DNA of 64,000 bases from positions 868,001 to 932,000 of the forward strand of contig BGZK01000002.1 of assembly GCA_005406025.1 (NCBI GenBank), read 5' to 3'. This document shows, one piece after another, positions 1 to 12,440 of this stretch. The stretch is from Eumeta japonica. Taxonomy: Eukaryota > Arthropoda > Insecta > Lepidoptera > Psychidae. The position numbers and the translations under genes are program-made. Positions within the stretch are counted from its first letter, which is position 1, and every line of letters starts with the position of its first letter. Below the pieces are notes generated by a model. That model had not been told where the DNA came from. It did not search any database and saw nothing but the letters and a program-made list of their open reading frames with translations.

Positions 1-175
1 AAACAGCACAATCACTGAGTAAGCTACTAACATTTGTTTCCAGTTTTATCAGCAATTTATTTTAGTAAATGTATTGCACAATATTTCTTTCGCTTATAGA
101 AAACTTGTTTCTGAATAATGTTAATTTATATTTGAATTTGATATTAGGATTTACATATTATGAATTTATTCAATT
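1..175. other. AT-rich sequence, nothing recognised
   Basis: No coding, RNA or repeat signal is seen here. The short reading frame that crosses into the purine-rich repeat at 176 has no recognisable domain and is treated as chance. Confidence 0.4.
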
Positions 176-345
176 CAGAACTGTGACCGATAGCGAAATT
201 AGAATTGATAGCGGGGTGGTGGGTGGACTCGATAGCGAGACTCAGATCAGAATCGAGACCATGGCGGGGATCAAAATTAAGAATGGGATCAAAATAAAGA
301 AGTAACGAGGATCGGCATCAAAAGCTAAACTAAGATCGATGTGAT
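176..345. repeat. Degenerate purine-rich minisatellite of the GATTCC/GGAATC type
   Basis: Loose short units such as GATAGCGA, GAATCGAGACC and GGGATCAAAAT repeat with no fixed period. The reverse-complement style (GATTCYGGTCCC) recurs at 17280, 33000, 36510, 36880, 37490 and 37780, and the same strand style at 24249. The translation looks like a low-complexity Ile/Arg/Asp protein, but this follows from the repeat and is not evidence of coding. Confidence 0.5.
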
Positions 346-469
346 AGCAAGACCCATCGACACAAAAGATTTAAGAATTTATTCATGTCCACGTGGACGA
401 AACCGAGGGATATCTTATACAGAGATGTTGTTTTTCGTAAAGGACAGAACGTTTTCTGGGCCAGCTAGT

Positions 470-870
470 TTAGAATAAAATTTTGGCGAATGTCAATTTT
501 GCTTTACTTGAAATTATCACCATGAGAGAAAAGTGAGCCGTGGGGATTATTTTACGAGTTGCGTTTAGTATTTCACAACGAAGTAGGGAAAATAATTAAG
601 CGCCGGGCCATTATTCTTCGACGTGTAAATAAAGTACGTATAAATATTTAATTCGGGGCAACAAGACGTTCCCCTTATAACGGTTAATTATTCAGACAGA
701 CAAAGGCGGGCGCGCAAGTCAAGCGGCTGGAATTAAGGCCCTAACAAAGCCTCGCCCGCAATCGCATTTAGTATTCACCGGTCTGTCTCCGTGCGCGCGC
801 GCTGCGGCCGACGCCTGTGTAATCACACGGCTCGGCCCAGCCTCGGCGGCGCGTATGTTTAGTGGATGCC
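470..870. promoter_or_regulatory. GC-rich noncoding island, candidate regulatory element
   Basis: Unlike its AT-rich flanks, this stretch is dense in CpG (for example GCGCGCGCGCTGCGGCCGAC near 795) and contains homeodomain-like TTAATTA/ATAATTAAG cores. No long reading frame or transposon match is visible. It could be a conserved enhancer or a promoter. The assignment rests only on composition and lack of repeats. Confidence 0.3.
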
Positions 871-1589
871 TACAATTTTTCTTTTCGTTTTAAACACCGA
901 AGGCATCAAATGTTTAGGACTTTTCTTATTTAGATATATATTTTATGTGGAGACTGACATTTTGTTTGCGTAGAGTTTTCCTGAAAAAAGAACACAAATA
1001 TTTACCTAATTCAATACTAAATCGTTTTTAGTTATTGTCTACTTACCTATTACGCAATTTTATTAATTCTTTATATTTATGTGATTGATGTAAAGTAAGA
1101 AGTCGGGTCGTGGTGCAAAGTCCCCTTCAGTGTTCTTAGTAGTCCACGTTTCATTTCCGTCCAGCCCTCTGATCACTTCTTGTACGTCGACGTGTAAGCC
1201 GTCTTATCCGTCACCTGGAGACGAGTACTTTAAAAATACGGGCTCCTCCGAGAGCTTCTATTAAGTTATCTCTTATATTTGCTGTGTAATTGTATTAAAT
1301 GAAATAATTGCCCCAAAGAATTAGGATGCTTCATCAAAATATATTATTACAGCAATAATTTATTTGAATGGTGTGCTTTACATAAAAAAGTACTTCATTC
1401 TATATTAAGCCTGATTTTTTATTAAAATGATGGTGATAATAAACCTGTAGTAGTTCTATGGTCCCGCAAGACTTGCTGAGACCCTCAAAAAATCAAAATG
1501 AGCCACCTCTACCGCCCTTTCCCACTACAGCTCGCCCCAACAAAACGGCAGACAAAAGCTATTGTAATCAAAAAAAGTTACCCTAGAGC
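871..1589. other. AT-rich sequence without a gene
   Basis: Only a modestly GC-richer patch at about 1090-1230 stands out. No reading frame, RNA or repeat that I recognise. Confidence 0.4.
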
Positions 1590-1850
1590 TGCTACAGAAC
1601 AAAGCCGTGAAGAAGTTTAAAACTTTTAAACAGCGAGGGAATTTTATCAAACCGGATATTTCCAGAGATTCATTCAATTCCCCGAACGCTGTTTGTCCCG
1701 ACTGCGCGGGCGCCGTCGGTCGTAATGGAGTTAAATTGCGTTTTAAACAGCCATAGGCTTCGATTAACGACCAGATAATTCTCTCTTAATACACATTCTA
1801 ATAGCGGCTTTTTATTTAAAGAGAACCCACTGCTGTAGACTATACTCGGA
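1590..1850. promoter_or_regulatory. GC-richer noncoding island
   Basis: Complex, non-repetitive sequence with a CpG-rich core (GACTGCGCGGGCGCCGTCGG near 1700) followed by TTAACGACCAGATAATTC. It sits between AT-rich deserts and shows no coding potential. Candidate conserved noncoding element by composition only. Confidence 0.25.
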
Positions 1851-2439
1851 GAGATTTCATCGACTTACTTTTTTTTCCATAATATGTTCGACGAACCGAA
1901 AAATATCAAATATTTTTACTTATGCTTAGGAACTATTAATCTAGTATTTACTAAAAATATTTGAAGTTTTACAATGAATTATAGATATTTAAAAAAATAA
2001 TTTAAAACACAAATATTGTACGTGTCTAATGTACCTAATACTATATAATAAAAGAAAAACCTTTTAAAAAACAAATTCGGTACCAAACGTTTTATCAATA
2101 AAACATTTTTCTATCTATTTGTAAGAACGACAATAGTTTGGTAAACTTTGAGCTGTCACAATGCAAATATTAGTTATTAATTCGTAATATTAGACTTTTG
2201 TCTGTTAAAAATTATATAAAAATCTGTAAAATAAAACTCCTTAAAGATTTACATACTCCACTACAGTTTTATATTGTATCTTATAACTTTTTGCTCGATA
2301 TATGTCTCTGAGGAAAAAACAGTAGACGCGTGCGAGACTGTAAATGAGACCTCAAAACCGATTGACGATTTTTAAAATAAAATGCTACGATCGCTTTTAA
2401 ATAAATTATTCATCTGCAAGAACGTAACTCTATTATCGT
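1851..2439. other. AT-rich sequence without a gene
   Basis: Long A/T runs and frequent stops in all frames. Nothing recognisable. Confidence 0.4.
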
Positions 2440-3080
2440 TCAAGTAAATTCAACTTTATTCCGAATTAATCTTGATTTAAATTAACTTAGCCGCGACCTT
2501 TTTATGCTTTCGTCAAAGACCGGCCGGCACCCAAAGCCCTCGAACGCCATCTTTATTTAAATTTTTAAGAGCTACACGAATGAATATTAATGTAACTTTT
2601 ATAAGTGGACACGGCGCATTTGCATTTTTCAATAATTGCCGTATGAGGGCTCGCTGCGGCTCGTTCTTTGTAAGTACTATTCAAGCTAATTGGAATGACC
2701 GTATTCATTTTGTTTGTTGTTTTAGGTAAAAAATACACAGAATTTTTAAATATTTTTTTAATATTTTATAGTTTTTCATTGTTTTTGGGTTTACGTTTTA
2801 GTTGTATCAAATCTATCAACCTTTTTGTTAACAGCGTTAGCGGCTAAGTAGTCGCCGCATTGTTTTCGTAAATGTAACCTCGGGCAAGGCCAATAATCCA
2901 GACAATAAGTCTTTAGCTTATGTCCAGCTACCTAAAGAGTATTTAGCCTAAATTACTTATTAGATGGCTCGGTGAGCACGCCTAGCCGCCGGCCCTGACG
3001 TGGTCACGGCCTTTGAGACAATAGGCTTTGTTCGATGGTAACTGTCAAGAATGGCTAATGATCTATATTTCTTTTAATAT
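2440..3080. promoter_or_regulatory. Noncoding island rich in homeodomain/POU-like motifs
   Basis: Complex sequence with a CCGGCCGGCACCC core, GCATTTGCATTTTTC (octamer-like), CAAGCTAATTGGAATG and TTCAATAATTGCC, ending in a second CpG patch at 2955-3010. No repeat family or reading frame explains it. It resembles conserved noncoding DNA near developmental genes, which is inference only. Confidence 0.3.
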
Positions 3081-4399
3081 TGCATTATAATTCGTGAAAC
3101 TTCTTGTTCTCAAAGAAGTTATTGTTTTCGTTGCTTTTTGTATAGACAATTTTATTTTTAAAATGTCTATTACTGTATTTTACTGTCAAAAACAAATACA
3201 AGAATATTAAATGCGCACATTGTTTCTATTACAGTAACTGAGTATAACGCAGTTATACGCCAATATATTTTTGAGTATGCCAAATTTGAACTAATTCCGT
3301 TAATCCACTCGAGTTATAGAGATCCAGTCATCCAAACATCTAAGCATTTTCATCTTTATAATGTTAGTAAATTTATTCATAAAGTCAATTAATCATTATA
3401 TACTTGTGTCGATTTGAACTTTGAATAATTAAGATGTAACATAATAAAATATAAGATGATAAAAGATATTTATAAGTTTTAACGTTATTAATTACTTATT
3501 TAATAATTTATCAATTTGCATATTTTAAATTTTGTTTCAGAACTATAAGCCATGAGAACGAAAACAACTTTTGACCACTGCATAACTCTATAATTAAGAC
3601 CTATAAACGTAAATATTTATACTGCGGTTATTGATCGGCGCCCACATGAACATGTCATTTCATTAACCCCAGCTTCGTTACCGACGCTACGGTGCATGCA
3701 TATATCAAATTATACACAGAGCTTCATGTCCACTGTGGATTATCTGTGCAATTGACAGTCGACAATACGTTATCTATATTCAAACAAAGTTACTTATAAG
3801 AAATTTTATGGACACTGGTAGGATTAGAATATGCCGTGTGCAGCGGATTGCAATTGCAATGCGTTTTACGTCTGACAAACTCCGCTTGTTTTTTTCGGCA
3901 CTATTGCGGTACGTTTTATATGTACTTTTAGTGAAATAACAAATCGAGTTGTACCAACTTAATAGAGTCTAAGTGATAGTAAAGTGGGTAACCCTTATAA
4001 TATTTTTATATAGTCCCATAAATTAAGCGGCAAAAACGATTTTTTCATCAGTAACGCCAACATTCTACTCAATATTTATTATTGTCGTGTTTATCCATGA
4101 CATTGAACTGCCACCTACAATAAAACGTGTCTACATTTACATTAAATTTTTACTTTTATTACGCTACGTTAATTAACAGCCAATATTAAAATCATGGTTC
4201 ATTCAAAAATCGTGAATCCATTAATTGTCATTAATCTCAAAAAATTAAAAAGGGGTTCAAAGAATTGAGTCCATCTGCAATATAAGACTAAGAAACTTAA
4301 AAAAGAAACATATTGTAGGTAGCTTTTAAACAGGTTTTTAGTACCCTTTATGTTTCAAAGTACCGTTTAGAAATTCCATAAAACACTCACTTTTAACGA
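3081..4399. other. AT-rich sequence without a gene
   Basis: No coding or RNA signal. A short GC-richer patch at about 3635-3700 is the only break. Confidence 0.4.
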
Positions 4400-4708
4400 T
4401 TTTTTAGGATTCCTAATCAAAACGTCAAAAATGGAACCCTTAAAGTTTCGTTATGTCCATCCATCCGTCCGTCTTTATGTCATAGGCATTTTACTTAAAA
4501 AATACAAGATCCGTAATAACGAAATTTGGAGTATAGTTGTCTTGTATAAGCCGCTACTTAGTTTGGTAGTTAAATAACAAAAATAAATATTTCTAAGGGG
4601 TGGATAGCAGAAGCTGAATAAAGTTTTTTTAGCAAAGCAAAAATAGACGTGTGATCCAATACTTTGGAAGTTTTTTAGAAAACGCTAAGGTTTTTAAGCA
4701 ATTTTTTT

Positions 4709-5172
4709 TGACGTGACAACGTCTTAAATTAGGTTGCGGCTGGGAGTCACTTATGAAAAGTGTAACGCTCGGTAACGTAACGATGAGTCACCGAACGAGA
4801 GAGGCCCGCCGAATGCCTTGCGTCTCTCCCACTCAACTATGATCGGTCTGCCGCGCGCAGCACTAGAGAATTAGTGCATAGCTTGCAAATGTATTGCAAG
4901 TTATTGTATGTATATTTGTATATAAATACGTATGTATGTGTAAAGGTAAAAATAAAATTTTGTTAATATGAAATTCAGTGCGAGATTCTTTGTATAAATT
5001 AATGTTTTAAATATAATTCTTTGTATAAATAAATGTTTTAAATTGTTACTATTATTTCATCCTTCTTCCTACTATACGAATGAATATTCACATTAAAATG
5101 ATTTTACCATTCAAAGTCGTTGTCACGTAAAACTTTCGCCCGTATACCGACTTTACAGGCAACCAAATTTTT
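4709..5172 (+). mobile_element. 464-bp interspersed repeat, copy 1
   Basis: Begins TGACGTGACAACGTC and ends CTTTACAGGCAACCAAATTT. It matches copies at 13201 and 26294 (opposite orientation) almost base for base. It differs from them by a missing 2-bp unit at three dinucleotide runs (CG, GA and CT) and a few substitutions, which explains 464 against 470 bp. A subterminal inverted repeat, TGACGTGACAACG against CGTTGTCACGTAA, lies 40 bp inside the right end. TATATAAATACG near 4920 and AATAAA near 4952 would suit an LTR. A solo LTR or a nonautonomous DNA element are both possible, as no clear target duplication is seen. Confidence 0.85.
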
Positions 5173-5253
5173 AATTTTGTAAATGTTTTCAGTAATAATT
5201 ATTACGAAAGTAGTATAAATTGAATCTGCTCCCTTTATTTCTTGTTTTCTGCA

Positions 5254-5312
5254 TGTATTTTTTTTCACTTTGCTAAGAAATACTCTTTCTTAATAAAGTG
5301 AAAAAAAATACA
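5254..5312. repeat. Near-perfect hairpin, 27-bp arms
   Basis: Left arm 5254-5280 and right arm 5286-5312 are reverse complements with two mismatches around a 5-nt loop (TACTC). No transposon end or gene explains it. One of many short foldbacks in this window. Confidence 0.75.
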
Positions 5313-5650
5313 TTCAATAAATACATACAATAAAATGATTTTATATATGATCGAATACACCGTTTATGAATTATTGTCGAAAAAATGCACTTCTCAACAA
5401 AAAGGTGTAAGTGACAAGAAAATACGCTCTTTTTTTGGTGCACTTTAGTTTGCACTAGTTTAATAGTAATAGTCGACATCCTTACTTGTTTCTCTAGTTA
5501 CAGCCGACCAAAGTGCTATTCCTACTTTGTGAGGCAAACATGACAAAAGTGTAAAAACGTAGTTTTTTTCATCTACAGTGCATTTTTTTTAGCAACGGCT
5601 ACGGAACTCTACACTGAGCATACTCCAACATGGTCTTGGCCGGTTTATTG

Positions 5651-6946
5651 CAGTTTTCTCAAAAAAATATCAATATTTTTCCGCCTTTTTCTCACTGTCA
5701 CTTACTCTTTGTTAATAGACATCTTTTAGTATGTCAATAGTTTACTTAGACCTTATGATTCAAGAGCAAGTTATTTTTTTCTACGCATTAACTTTATAAA
5801 TAAAAATTTTTTTTTTGTTAATTTTTGTAATCAAACCACTATTTTCTATAATTTTGTCAAATTATAACTTCCTTTATGTAAAAAATAGACTGACGAATAG
5901 GCAAATAAGTTTTGTAAGGGCTCTGTTTTTCAAATTTTAGAGATATAATCTAAAAAGATGTAACAAATATGTAAATTATAGAAAATATTAATCTACGTCA
6001 TGAAACATAAAATTACTCATAAAAATACCGCTATGAACGAATCGTCTTTTTTCGTATCGATTGAAATCTGTGCTGACAGAGGCGTTGTCTATTTGTCAAA
6101 GCACATTCTCGAACAGACCGTAAGATCGCGTCAGTTGCTTTTTGCATTTAATAAAACAAAATAGATAAGGATACTGTGAAAAACAAAAAAAAATTGTCCG
6201 TCGACTTATTTTAGATATTATTTAAAACAACCTTCTTACATTTGATAATCGCAAACACAAACTTCTGTTTCTATGTAAAAATAAACATTCAATACAATAA
6301 GAGGTGTGCAGGATATTTTATTTTAAAAAGTGTCATTTCGTGAACGTTTTCTATTTAATTAAATTATATTATTGTGCTTTCCTCATCCAGAATATTTAAA
6401 GGAACAGTAAATAAACAAATTTATTGAAATGAACCGAGTAATGGTATTAACTGATAATCAACAAAAGCAAAATTTTTTTTTATTCTCTTTGCATTACATT
6501 TTATCAATTTATTAAATTAGGATTAATATCGATATTTTTAGTTCGTCGAATATCGACATCACTAAGCTTAAAGCAAGTGCCAGCACACTAAAATTATCTC
6601 TCCACACCTGGTTATGGGCGTAGAAATCTCTGCAAGCCTCCTTTATTCAACTGATGTTTATACACACTTGTTAGTTCATGTTACACGTAGAAGTGAGAAG
6701 AGCATTTTAAAATATAAACGCCTACTAATTGGCATGTTTTTTTTTCTATAGAAAAGAGAGTGGTTAAAACTTCCAACACACAAGTCGTGGAAGTCTAATG
6801 TGCACGATTAATTTAAAAAAACAAATAAGTATTTAAAGCGTTGAACATACAAAATGTAATACTTTAAAAATACATTTAAATGATTTTTGTTAAAAGTAAT
6901 ATAAAGATAATTTGAGACAAATAAATAAATAAAGCTTTTCCTTCTG
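5651..6946. other. AT-rich sequence without a gene
   Basis: Homopolymer runs and stops in every frame. No recognised repeat or RNA. Confidence 0.4.
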
Positions 6947-6966
6947 GAGAGAGAGAGAGAGAGAGA
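6947..6966. repeat. (GA)10 microsatellite
   Basis: Ten uninterrupted GA units, followed shortly by a CT run (TTCTCTCTG). Confidence 0.95.
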
Positions 6967-8254
6967 ATGTTCTCTCTGCAAAAATTGACTTTGGGCTTTA
7001 ATACAAATTGAATATGACATACTTCACGATTATTATAATAGGTTAGTCAAAACTAACAAAACTAAATAAGTACACATAAAAAATGAAAGCTGTTGGTACT
7101 TATTTTACGAAAACCGAAAAGTATTGAAAGCGTACAGCAGGAGGCGTCGGTCATCTCAACGCGACCGCCGAGTGAAAGGGGCCAGTGCTTTAGCTACTAA
7201 AGGGATGCATTTTATTATTCTCATTTCTACACAATTTTAATCAGTTTATTTTAACGATCCTTTTAAAGAATTTCATTTTATTTCACTGACCAAAGTTTAC
7301 ATCTTAGAGACGAAATTCACTAAGGTCAGCGCGTCTAAAACAATAAGTACATGTATAAATAATACTTGAATCTCACATATTATTTCCACACAAAATAAAA
7401 ATGACATAAGTATACCACCTTAAAATTAACTTAACTAATACATTTAACAATTAAAAATAAAACAAAAAAACAAGGCCAAAAGGGTGACCAGCTCCGCAAC
7501 ATGCTGCAGCCTGAGCCACAATGCTGATTTTCAGCTGGACCGAGAAAACTTAAAACTGATGACAACGGTGCCAGAAATTTTGTCTATACAAAACGAAGAA
7601 ACAGTGCTAGAAACGTGCAATATTAAGTCAATCTCAGTATAAAAGCAGGCATAAAATAAAAAAAAATAATAAATAAAATAATTCTACCTTTCTTCTTATT
7701 TTTTTAATTATTCCTTCCCATTCATTTTTTTTAATGACATGAAGAGGTTTTCGCAACAATAATAAAATATTTGTTTGTTTATAGAGAATCTGGAATTTCT
7801 ACTTTACATAAGGCTTAGCTTCGGTGTCTATGGAATTAAAAATATCAGAAACTCCCCAAATTATTTTATATAGGCTGTTTTCATAACCTGATGTTTCTGT
7901 TTTCTATTTAGTTAGTATTTAGTTTTCGTAAACGAAAATGACATAATAGGTCATCTTGATCTATAGAAACTATAGTCTAAGAATATACGAACTGAAGATA
8001 TATGACCTGAAAATATATGATCTGAGGATACGTCGCGGATGTTGAATATTTTCGTATTATAAAAGTGGTCGATTCACAAAATGAGATCTTGAATAATTGT
8101 AAGCGCTAATTTTAAGTAATTTTGAAGCTCCTCACTTCTTTATCCTCTCTTTTTGAAAAAAAAAAAAAAACTATCTTTATAATGAATAATTACCAAAATT
8201 AAAATCTTTAAGAATACTGTAACACATTTCCAATTTTATCTTCTAACTTATGAA
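6967..8254. other. Mostly AT-rich; small GC patches
   Basis: GC-richer patches at about 7135-7200 (GGAGGCGTCGGTCATC) and 7475-7560 (ACATGCTGCAGCCTGAGCC) break the AT-rich background. No open frame or repeat family is recognised. Confidence 0.35.
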
Positions 8255-8272
8255 ATATATATATATATATAT
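8255..8272. repeat. (AT)9 microsatellite
   Basis: Nine uninterrupted AT units. Confidence 0.9.
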
Positions 8273-9719
8273 GAATTTAAAAAAGTAATAATTGGTTTGC
8301 CCACTTCCGATTGCTCTATTCGATTAGAAATTGAAAATTATAAAGTTGCTATAGGCAATTGGATAATACGGCTGACCTGATACAACATAAAGAGGGTCAC
8401 ATAATCATATTTATTATTTTTCCATTACTTCACTTGTTACACGATGACTCAATGACAAACGAACGAAATAACATAATGAATATATTTATTAAATATATTT
8501 TCATATGTTGTTACATTAGAAAAAAAAGATCACATATATTTCCAAAAGCACATATTTAAACTCTGTTTCCCATACTGAGAAATGGAACTAAGTGATAACT
8601 GACTTCGCTGTGATTCGTGTTTTTACTCAACGTATCAAATCTTTCTTTTTTATTAAATTCATAAGATATTTGCACTTGTTGTTTATTGTAACGGACATTA
8701 ATATAGCATCGGTTGGTTTTGTACATGTGTGCTTTTCATTAAATGTTATAAATCGAAATTAATAATAACAGCCACATAAATCACTATTAAAAATAATAAT
8801 TGTAATCGTCAAAATTAATTAATGTCGAATGAACAAAAAAATATAAAGAAATCGATAACAAGAAATTCATGCACACAAAAACTGGACATTACTATGTAAA
8901 CTTAATGTAAAAATTGGTTTCGATACTTTCGCACACGGCGCAACACTAATGCTCTTATTCCAAAGAGATAACAATTATCTGAAACGCTCTAGACACGAGA
9001 GTTGCAGCCAGCCAAGCCTCTTAGGCTACGAAGCTCGGCGACCGTGCTACCGGAATTTCACTAGTAAAATGCCTACTGTCTACGATTAAATGACACGAGC
9101 AATTGTAGTAATTATGACTGTTATTATTATTACATACATTACCGTTTTTAAGTTTTTTTTTATATTGCAAATATTTTCCTTATATCATTTTATAATCCCA
9201 CTAAAGTGCGTCAATTTTAAACTCTCCACGCTGCGGCAATGTCGAAGTCTACATTATGGCTGCAGCTAAAAATGAACATTGTTAGGTTTTGCGTGTTTTT
9301 TATTTTAATGTACTGTATATTTAATATTGATAATTTATTTTTGTTTTGAGAACGAGACTTTTTAGATCTCTAGGTCTGTGTTAGCATCCAAAAGCCATTT
9401 CAATCAAATAATCCTTCCACAAGCATGCGCGAACACACCACGATCAACTTTTACAATGTATTTACTTATGTGAATGACACATTATGACAAAAGTTAATTT
9501 CATTGAGGAATAATAAATCTTATAAGAGAAAACAGAAGAACAAAATAAGACCACTTTTATCTTTTGCACTTACGTTCACGTACGAGCCGCGTTCAGGGGA
9601 ATTTCTGAAATCGAGACACTGAAAATGTGAACTGAGTATATAATAAATGTTCGTTAGTAGTAAGTCTCTGTAAGCATATTTTATGACTGAACATTAAATT
9701 TGAGGGCGACTCGTCTAAA
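8273..9719. other. AT-rich sequence without a gene
   Basis: A 66-codon frame starting near 8359 has no recognisable domain and poor composition. A GC-richer patch lies at about 8990-9060. Nothing else is seen. Confidence 0.4.
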
Positions 9720-10170
9720 ATAATGAACGGATTACGTTCCCCTTAACACAGGGAGACGCGGATACAGGATGATTTATACATGTGTATAAGTTCACCATTT
9801 AACAGAGATTATACGACAAAAAGTGAGAAGCGAGACAAATGTAAGACGCCATCAACACGGCCCCGATTCGCGATCATTACAGAGGGGGTGTTAGCCGCTC
9901 CGACATGTACGCGCCCGCATTATCCGGGCGTGTGTCGGTGCAGTTGACGGCGCGGGCTATTAGGCTCGATCATGCGTGCCCCGGACATGCAGCGTCGCGG
10001 CCGGCCGGGTCCCCCGGGTGCATCCGCCCACCGCAAAATACTGGCTGTGAGCGGACCGCCGGCGGCGCGCACACGCATGATCGCACGAGTTAGGGCGCCT
10101 ACGTGTATGGTACGTTAGTTGTAGGCATCCGTCGACGCTGGGTATAAAACGAACATTAACAAACACATGC
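9720..10170 (+). promoter_or_regulatory. CpG-rich island ending in a TATA box, candidate promoter
   Basis: The most GC-rich segment of the window (9855-10110, with GCGGCCGGCCGGGTCCCCCG near 9998) is followed by GGGTATAAAACG at 10141-10152. That TATA box would place a start near 10172. Overlapping short frames on both strands are by-products of GC content. A GGTATGT at 10220 could be a splice donor. No downstream exon was found, so this is a promoter candidate only. Confidence 0.3.
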
Positions 10171-11269
10171 TTTAGTTACGTATTTATGTACATCTTAAGT
10201 GATATTTAAGTGTCTTTTTCGGTATGTATTCAAGTTGTTTTTAATGGTGTTTATTGATGGTACATAAATAACATAAATAGATGGTACAACGATGAGAATG
10301 TGATAGAATAAAGTATCATATAAAATTATTATCGACGAATATATGTTAGAGTCCAGTTGTGTGACCGTTTAATATGGTTTGTCGCTGATTTTCTAATCTA
10401 TGGGAAAATCTTATTACTTTAAGTGAATAATTCTTCTATGTATAAATTTACATAAGTTTTATTATTATAACTTTTATTATGTGTATGAATATTGTTGGAA
10501 ATCAATTTAATTATTTATATATATACTTCCGTGGAAATTTATCAAATTCCCATGGGCACATGATATATTTGTTATTATTAAAAAAATATCTAATTAAATC
10601 ACTGGTCCCGCCTTTCATGTCTTTTATTAAAACTAAAATTAAATAAATCTGTAAAACCGAAATACGAACATGTATTCATTTCGGTATACATCACAATAAT
10701 TAAATTCTTATTTTATGAGTACTAAGAAAATCCTAAAACCGCATTGTGTAAAACAATGAGTTTTATTAAGTCATGATGTACATCTTTACAAAAAAATTCA
10801 ATAATACAGTTGACCTTGTAGACCATTCCTAAAACGTCCCGCTTGATATTTATCGATGTGATTTTGAGATCTTAGAGTTTAAAAATGCAGTTGTTTCAAA
10901 GATTTACCTTAAAGCTTTTCGAGTTCAAAATTCGAAAAACAGTTGCCCTTGTCGGCCGTTCCTAAAACTTTTCGTTACTTTTTAGCTCAAGTCTTCAAAA
11001 ATACACCTAGTAGTAAATTAAAGACAAAAGAGCGGTTTTTGTGTTTTTTCAAATAATCCTTTAATACGTTTTCAGCTCTTCGAATGCAAACATCTACATT
11101 TATTTAAATAAAACGCTATTTTTTCATTTTTAATATCTATCGAACGCGTTCTTTGAAAATTATCTGCTTCGCAGAATGTAACGCAGTTTTCAACTAAAGA
11201 AAGTTGATGGATACCAAACATCAAAGTAACAACAACTTTAGAAGTTGTTTTGAGAAAATCCTTTTATGA
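10171..11269. other. AT-rich sequence without a gene
   Basis: Nothing coding. The segments near 10810-10850 and 10935-10970 share the phrase CAGTTG(A)CC(C)TTG ... CCATTCC/CCGTTCC TAAAAC, a weak internal duplication. Confidence 0.35.
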
Positions 11270-12440
11270 GAATCTCACGAATGAACCAACCGATTTTGAT
11301 ACAGTTTGTAAAGACCGACGTTGCTTTTTTTTAGCAGAAGTGCTAATTAGATTTTGGAATTAATTGGTAGAATAGTTTAAGAAATATTCAAAACAACACT
11401 TTTTAAAAAACTTTTCAACACAAGCATGCACATGCACACATAGGAAGAAAAAGAACACACAGAAAACATTCGGAAAATGGTTAAAATAAAATCTTAGTAA
11501 CCTAAAACGTCAAAACCTGATGAAAGCCTTATTTTCGGCCATACTCAAAACAGTATTTCCCGAATTTATGATAATTTTTCAATTTCCATAGCGAGAAGTT
11601 AAGAAACGTTATTTTTCAATATTTTAACTGTGATATCTTTCGAATACAGTATTGATTGTCATTTGTTTTACGGAAATGGGCGCAATTTTATAATCAGATA
11701 AAGTCGCCCGCGCATCAAACACCAAACCACCAAGAACTTCACTCGTTATTTTGTAAAATATCCTTTCTTTCTCGAATTCTTCGTTAACTGAACAACCGAT
11801 TGTGATGCATTTTGCAACGGTCGTTGTTGTTTTTTAAATAAAATAACTGGCTACATTTACTGATATATCGGTAGAGTTATTTAAGGAATATTCTATAAAA
11901 ATACTTTTGAAACATTTTTTTCCAAAAATATACCTTGAACAAATTAACCAATTTTAATTCACTTAGCAATGTTCGACGTCGTATTTTAAAGAAAACAACT
12001 GAATAGATTTTATGGGAAGAGTAGTTTATAAAATACAGCAAAAAACACTTTATAAAAATTTTTCTCCGACGAATATTGTCGAAGAAAAAGGCTGACAAAT
12101 TTTTATTTTTCTGAAAACTTAATTTTTCAGATTCTTCAAAATGTAGAGGGCGGAAACAGATCAACGTTTTAAAAAGCCTTAGTTGAGTGGAACCCTATCG
12201 AATGTCACGAACTACATTTCGATCGGTTAATATGTTCAAAAGTGATAAGAGCTTTACAAATACACATAGATACAGGCATCACTAGAAAAATGATCAAAAT
12301 AGTTTCCTGGGATACTTAAACAACAAGATCTGATGAAAACTCGATTCTTGAAAATCGAACTGAAAACAGTAACTTCCCAATATTATGATTTTATTTTAAT
12401 TCTCATAATGGAAAATTAAAAATAATTTTATTGTAAAATT
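11270..12440. repeat. Degenerate tandem or nested copies of an insect dispersed repeat
   Basis: Similar phrases recur: ACCAACCGATTTTGATACAG at 11285, ACAACCGATTGTGATGCA at 11790 and TAACCAATTTTAATTCAC at 11945. Two copies of a tail follow, TTCGGCCATACTCAAAACAG at 11534 and GAAAATCGAACTGAAAACAG at 12351, each followed by a CTTCCC or TTTCCC ... AATT phrase. At least two decayed copies of one unit of several hundred bp are present. The frame at 11877-12164 (minus) is a shadow of this repeat. Confidence 0.45.

Larger units (their letters stand above)
4400..5650 (+). repeat. Old lepidopteran dispersed repeat, split by a younger insertion
   Basis: The left part has AATGGAACCCTTAAAG followed by CCATCCATCCGTCCGTCT, the right part ends GGCTACGGAACTCTACACTG then TCTTGGCCGG. 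From memory these resemble the two ends of a very common lepidopteran dispersed repeat (TTCCGTACC ... GTCCGTCTGTC at one end, TACGGAACCCT ... CTTGGCCGG at the other). The 464-bp repeat at 4709-5172 interrupts it. Extent and identity are recalled, not searched. Confidence 0.4.

Noticed and set aside
9905..10166. Overlapping GC-rich frames on both strands
   Set aside because: Stops are scarce in GC-rich sequence. The products (Arg/Gly/Ala/His-rich) are not recognisable and the segment fits a promoter island better.
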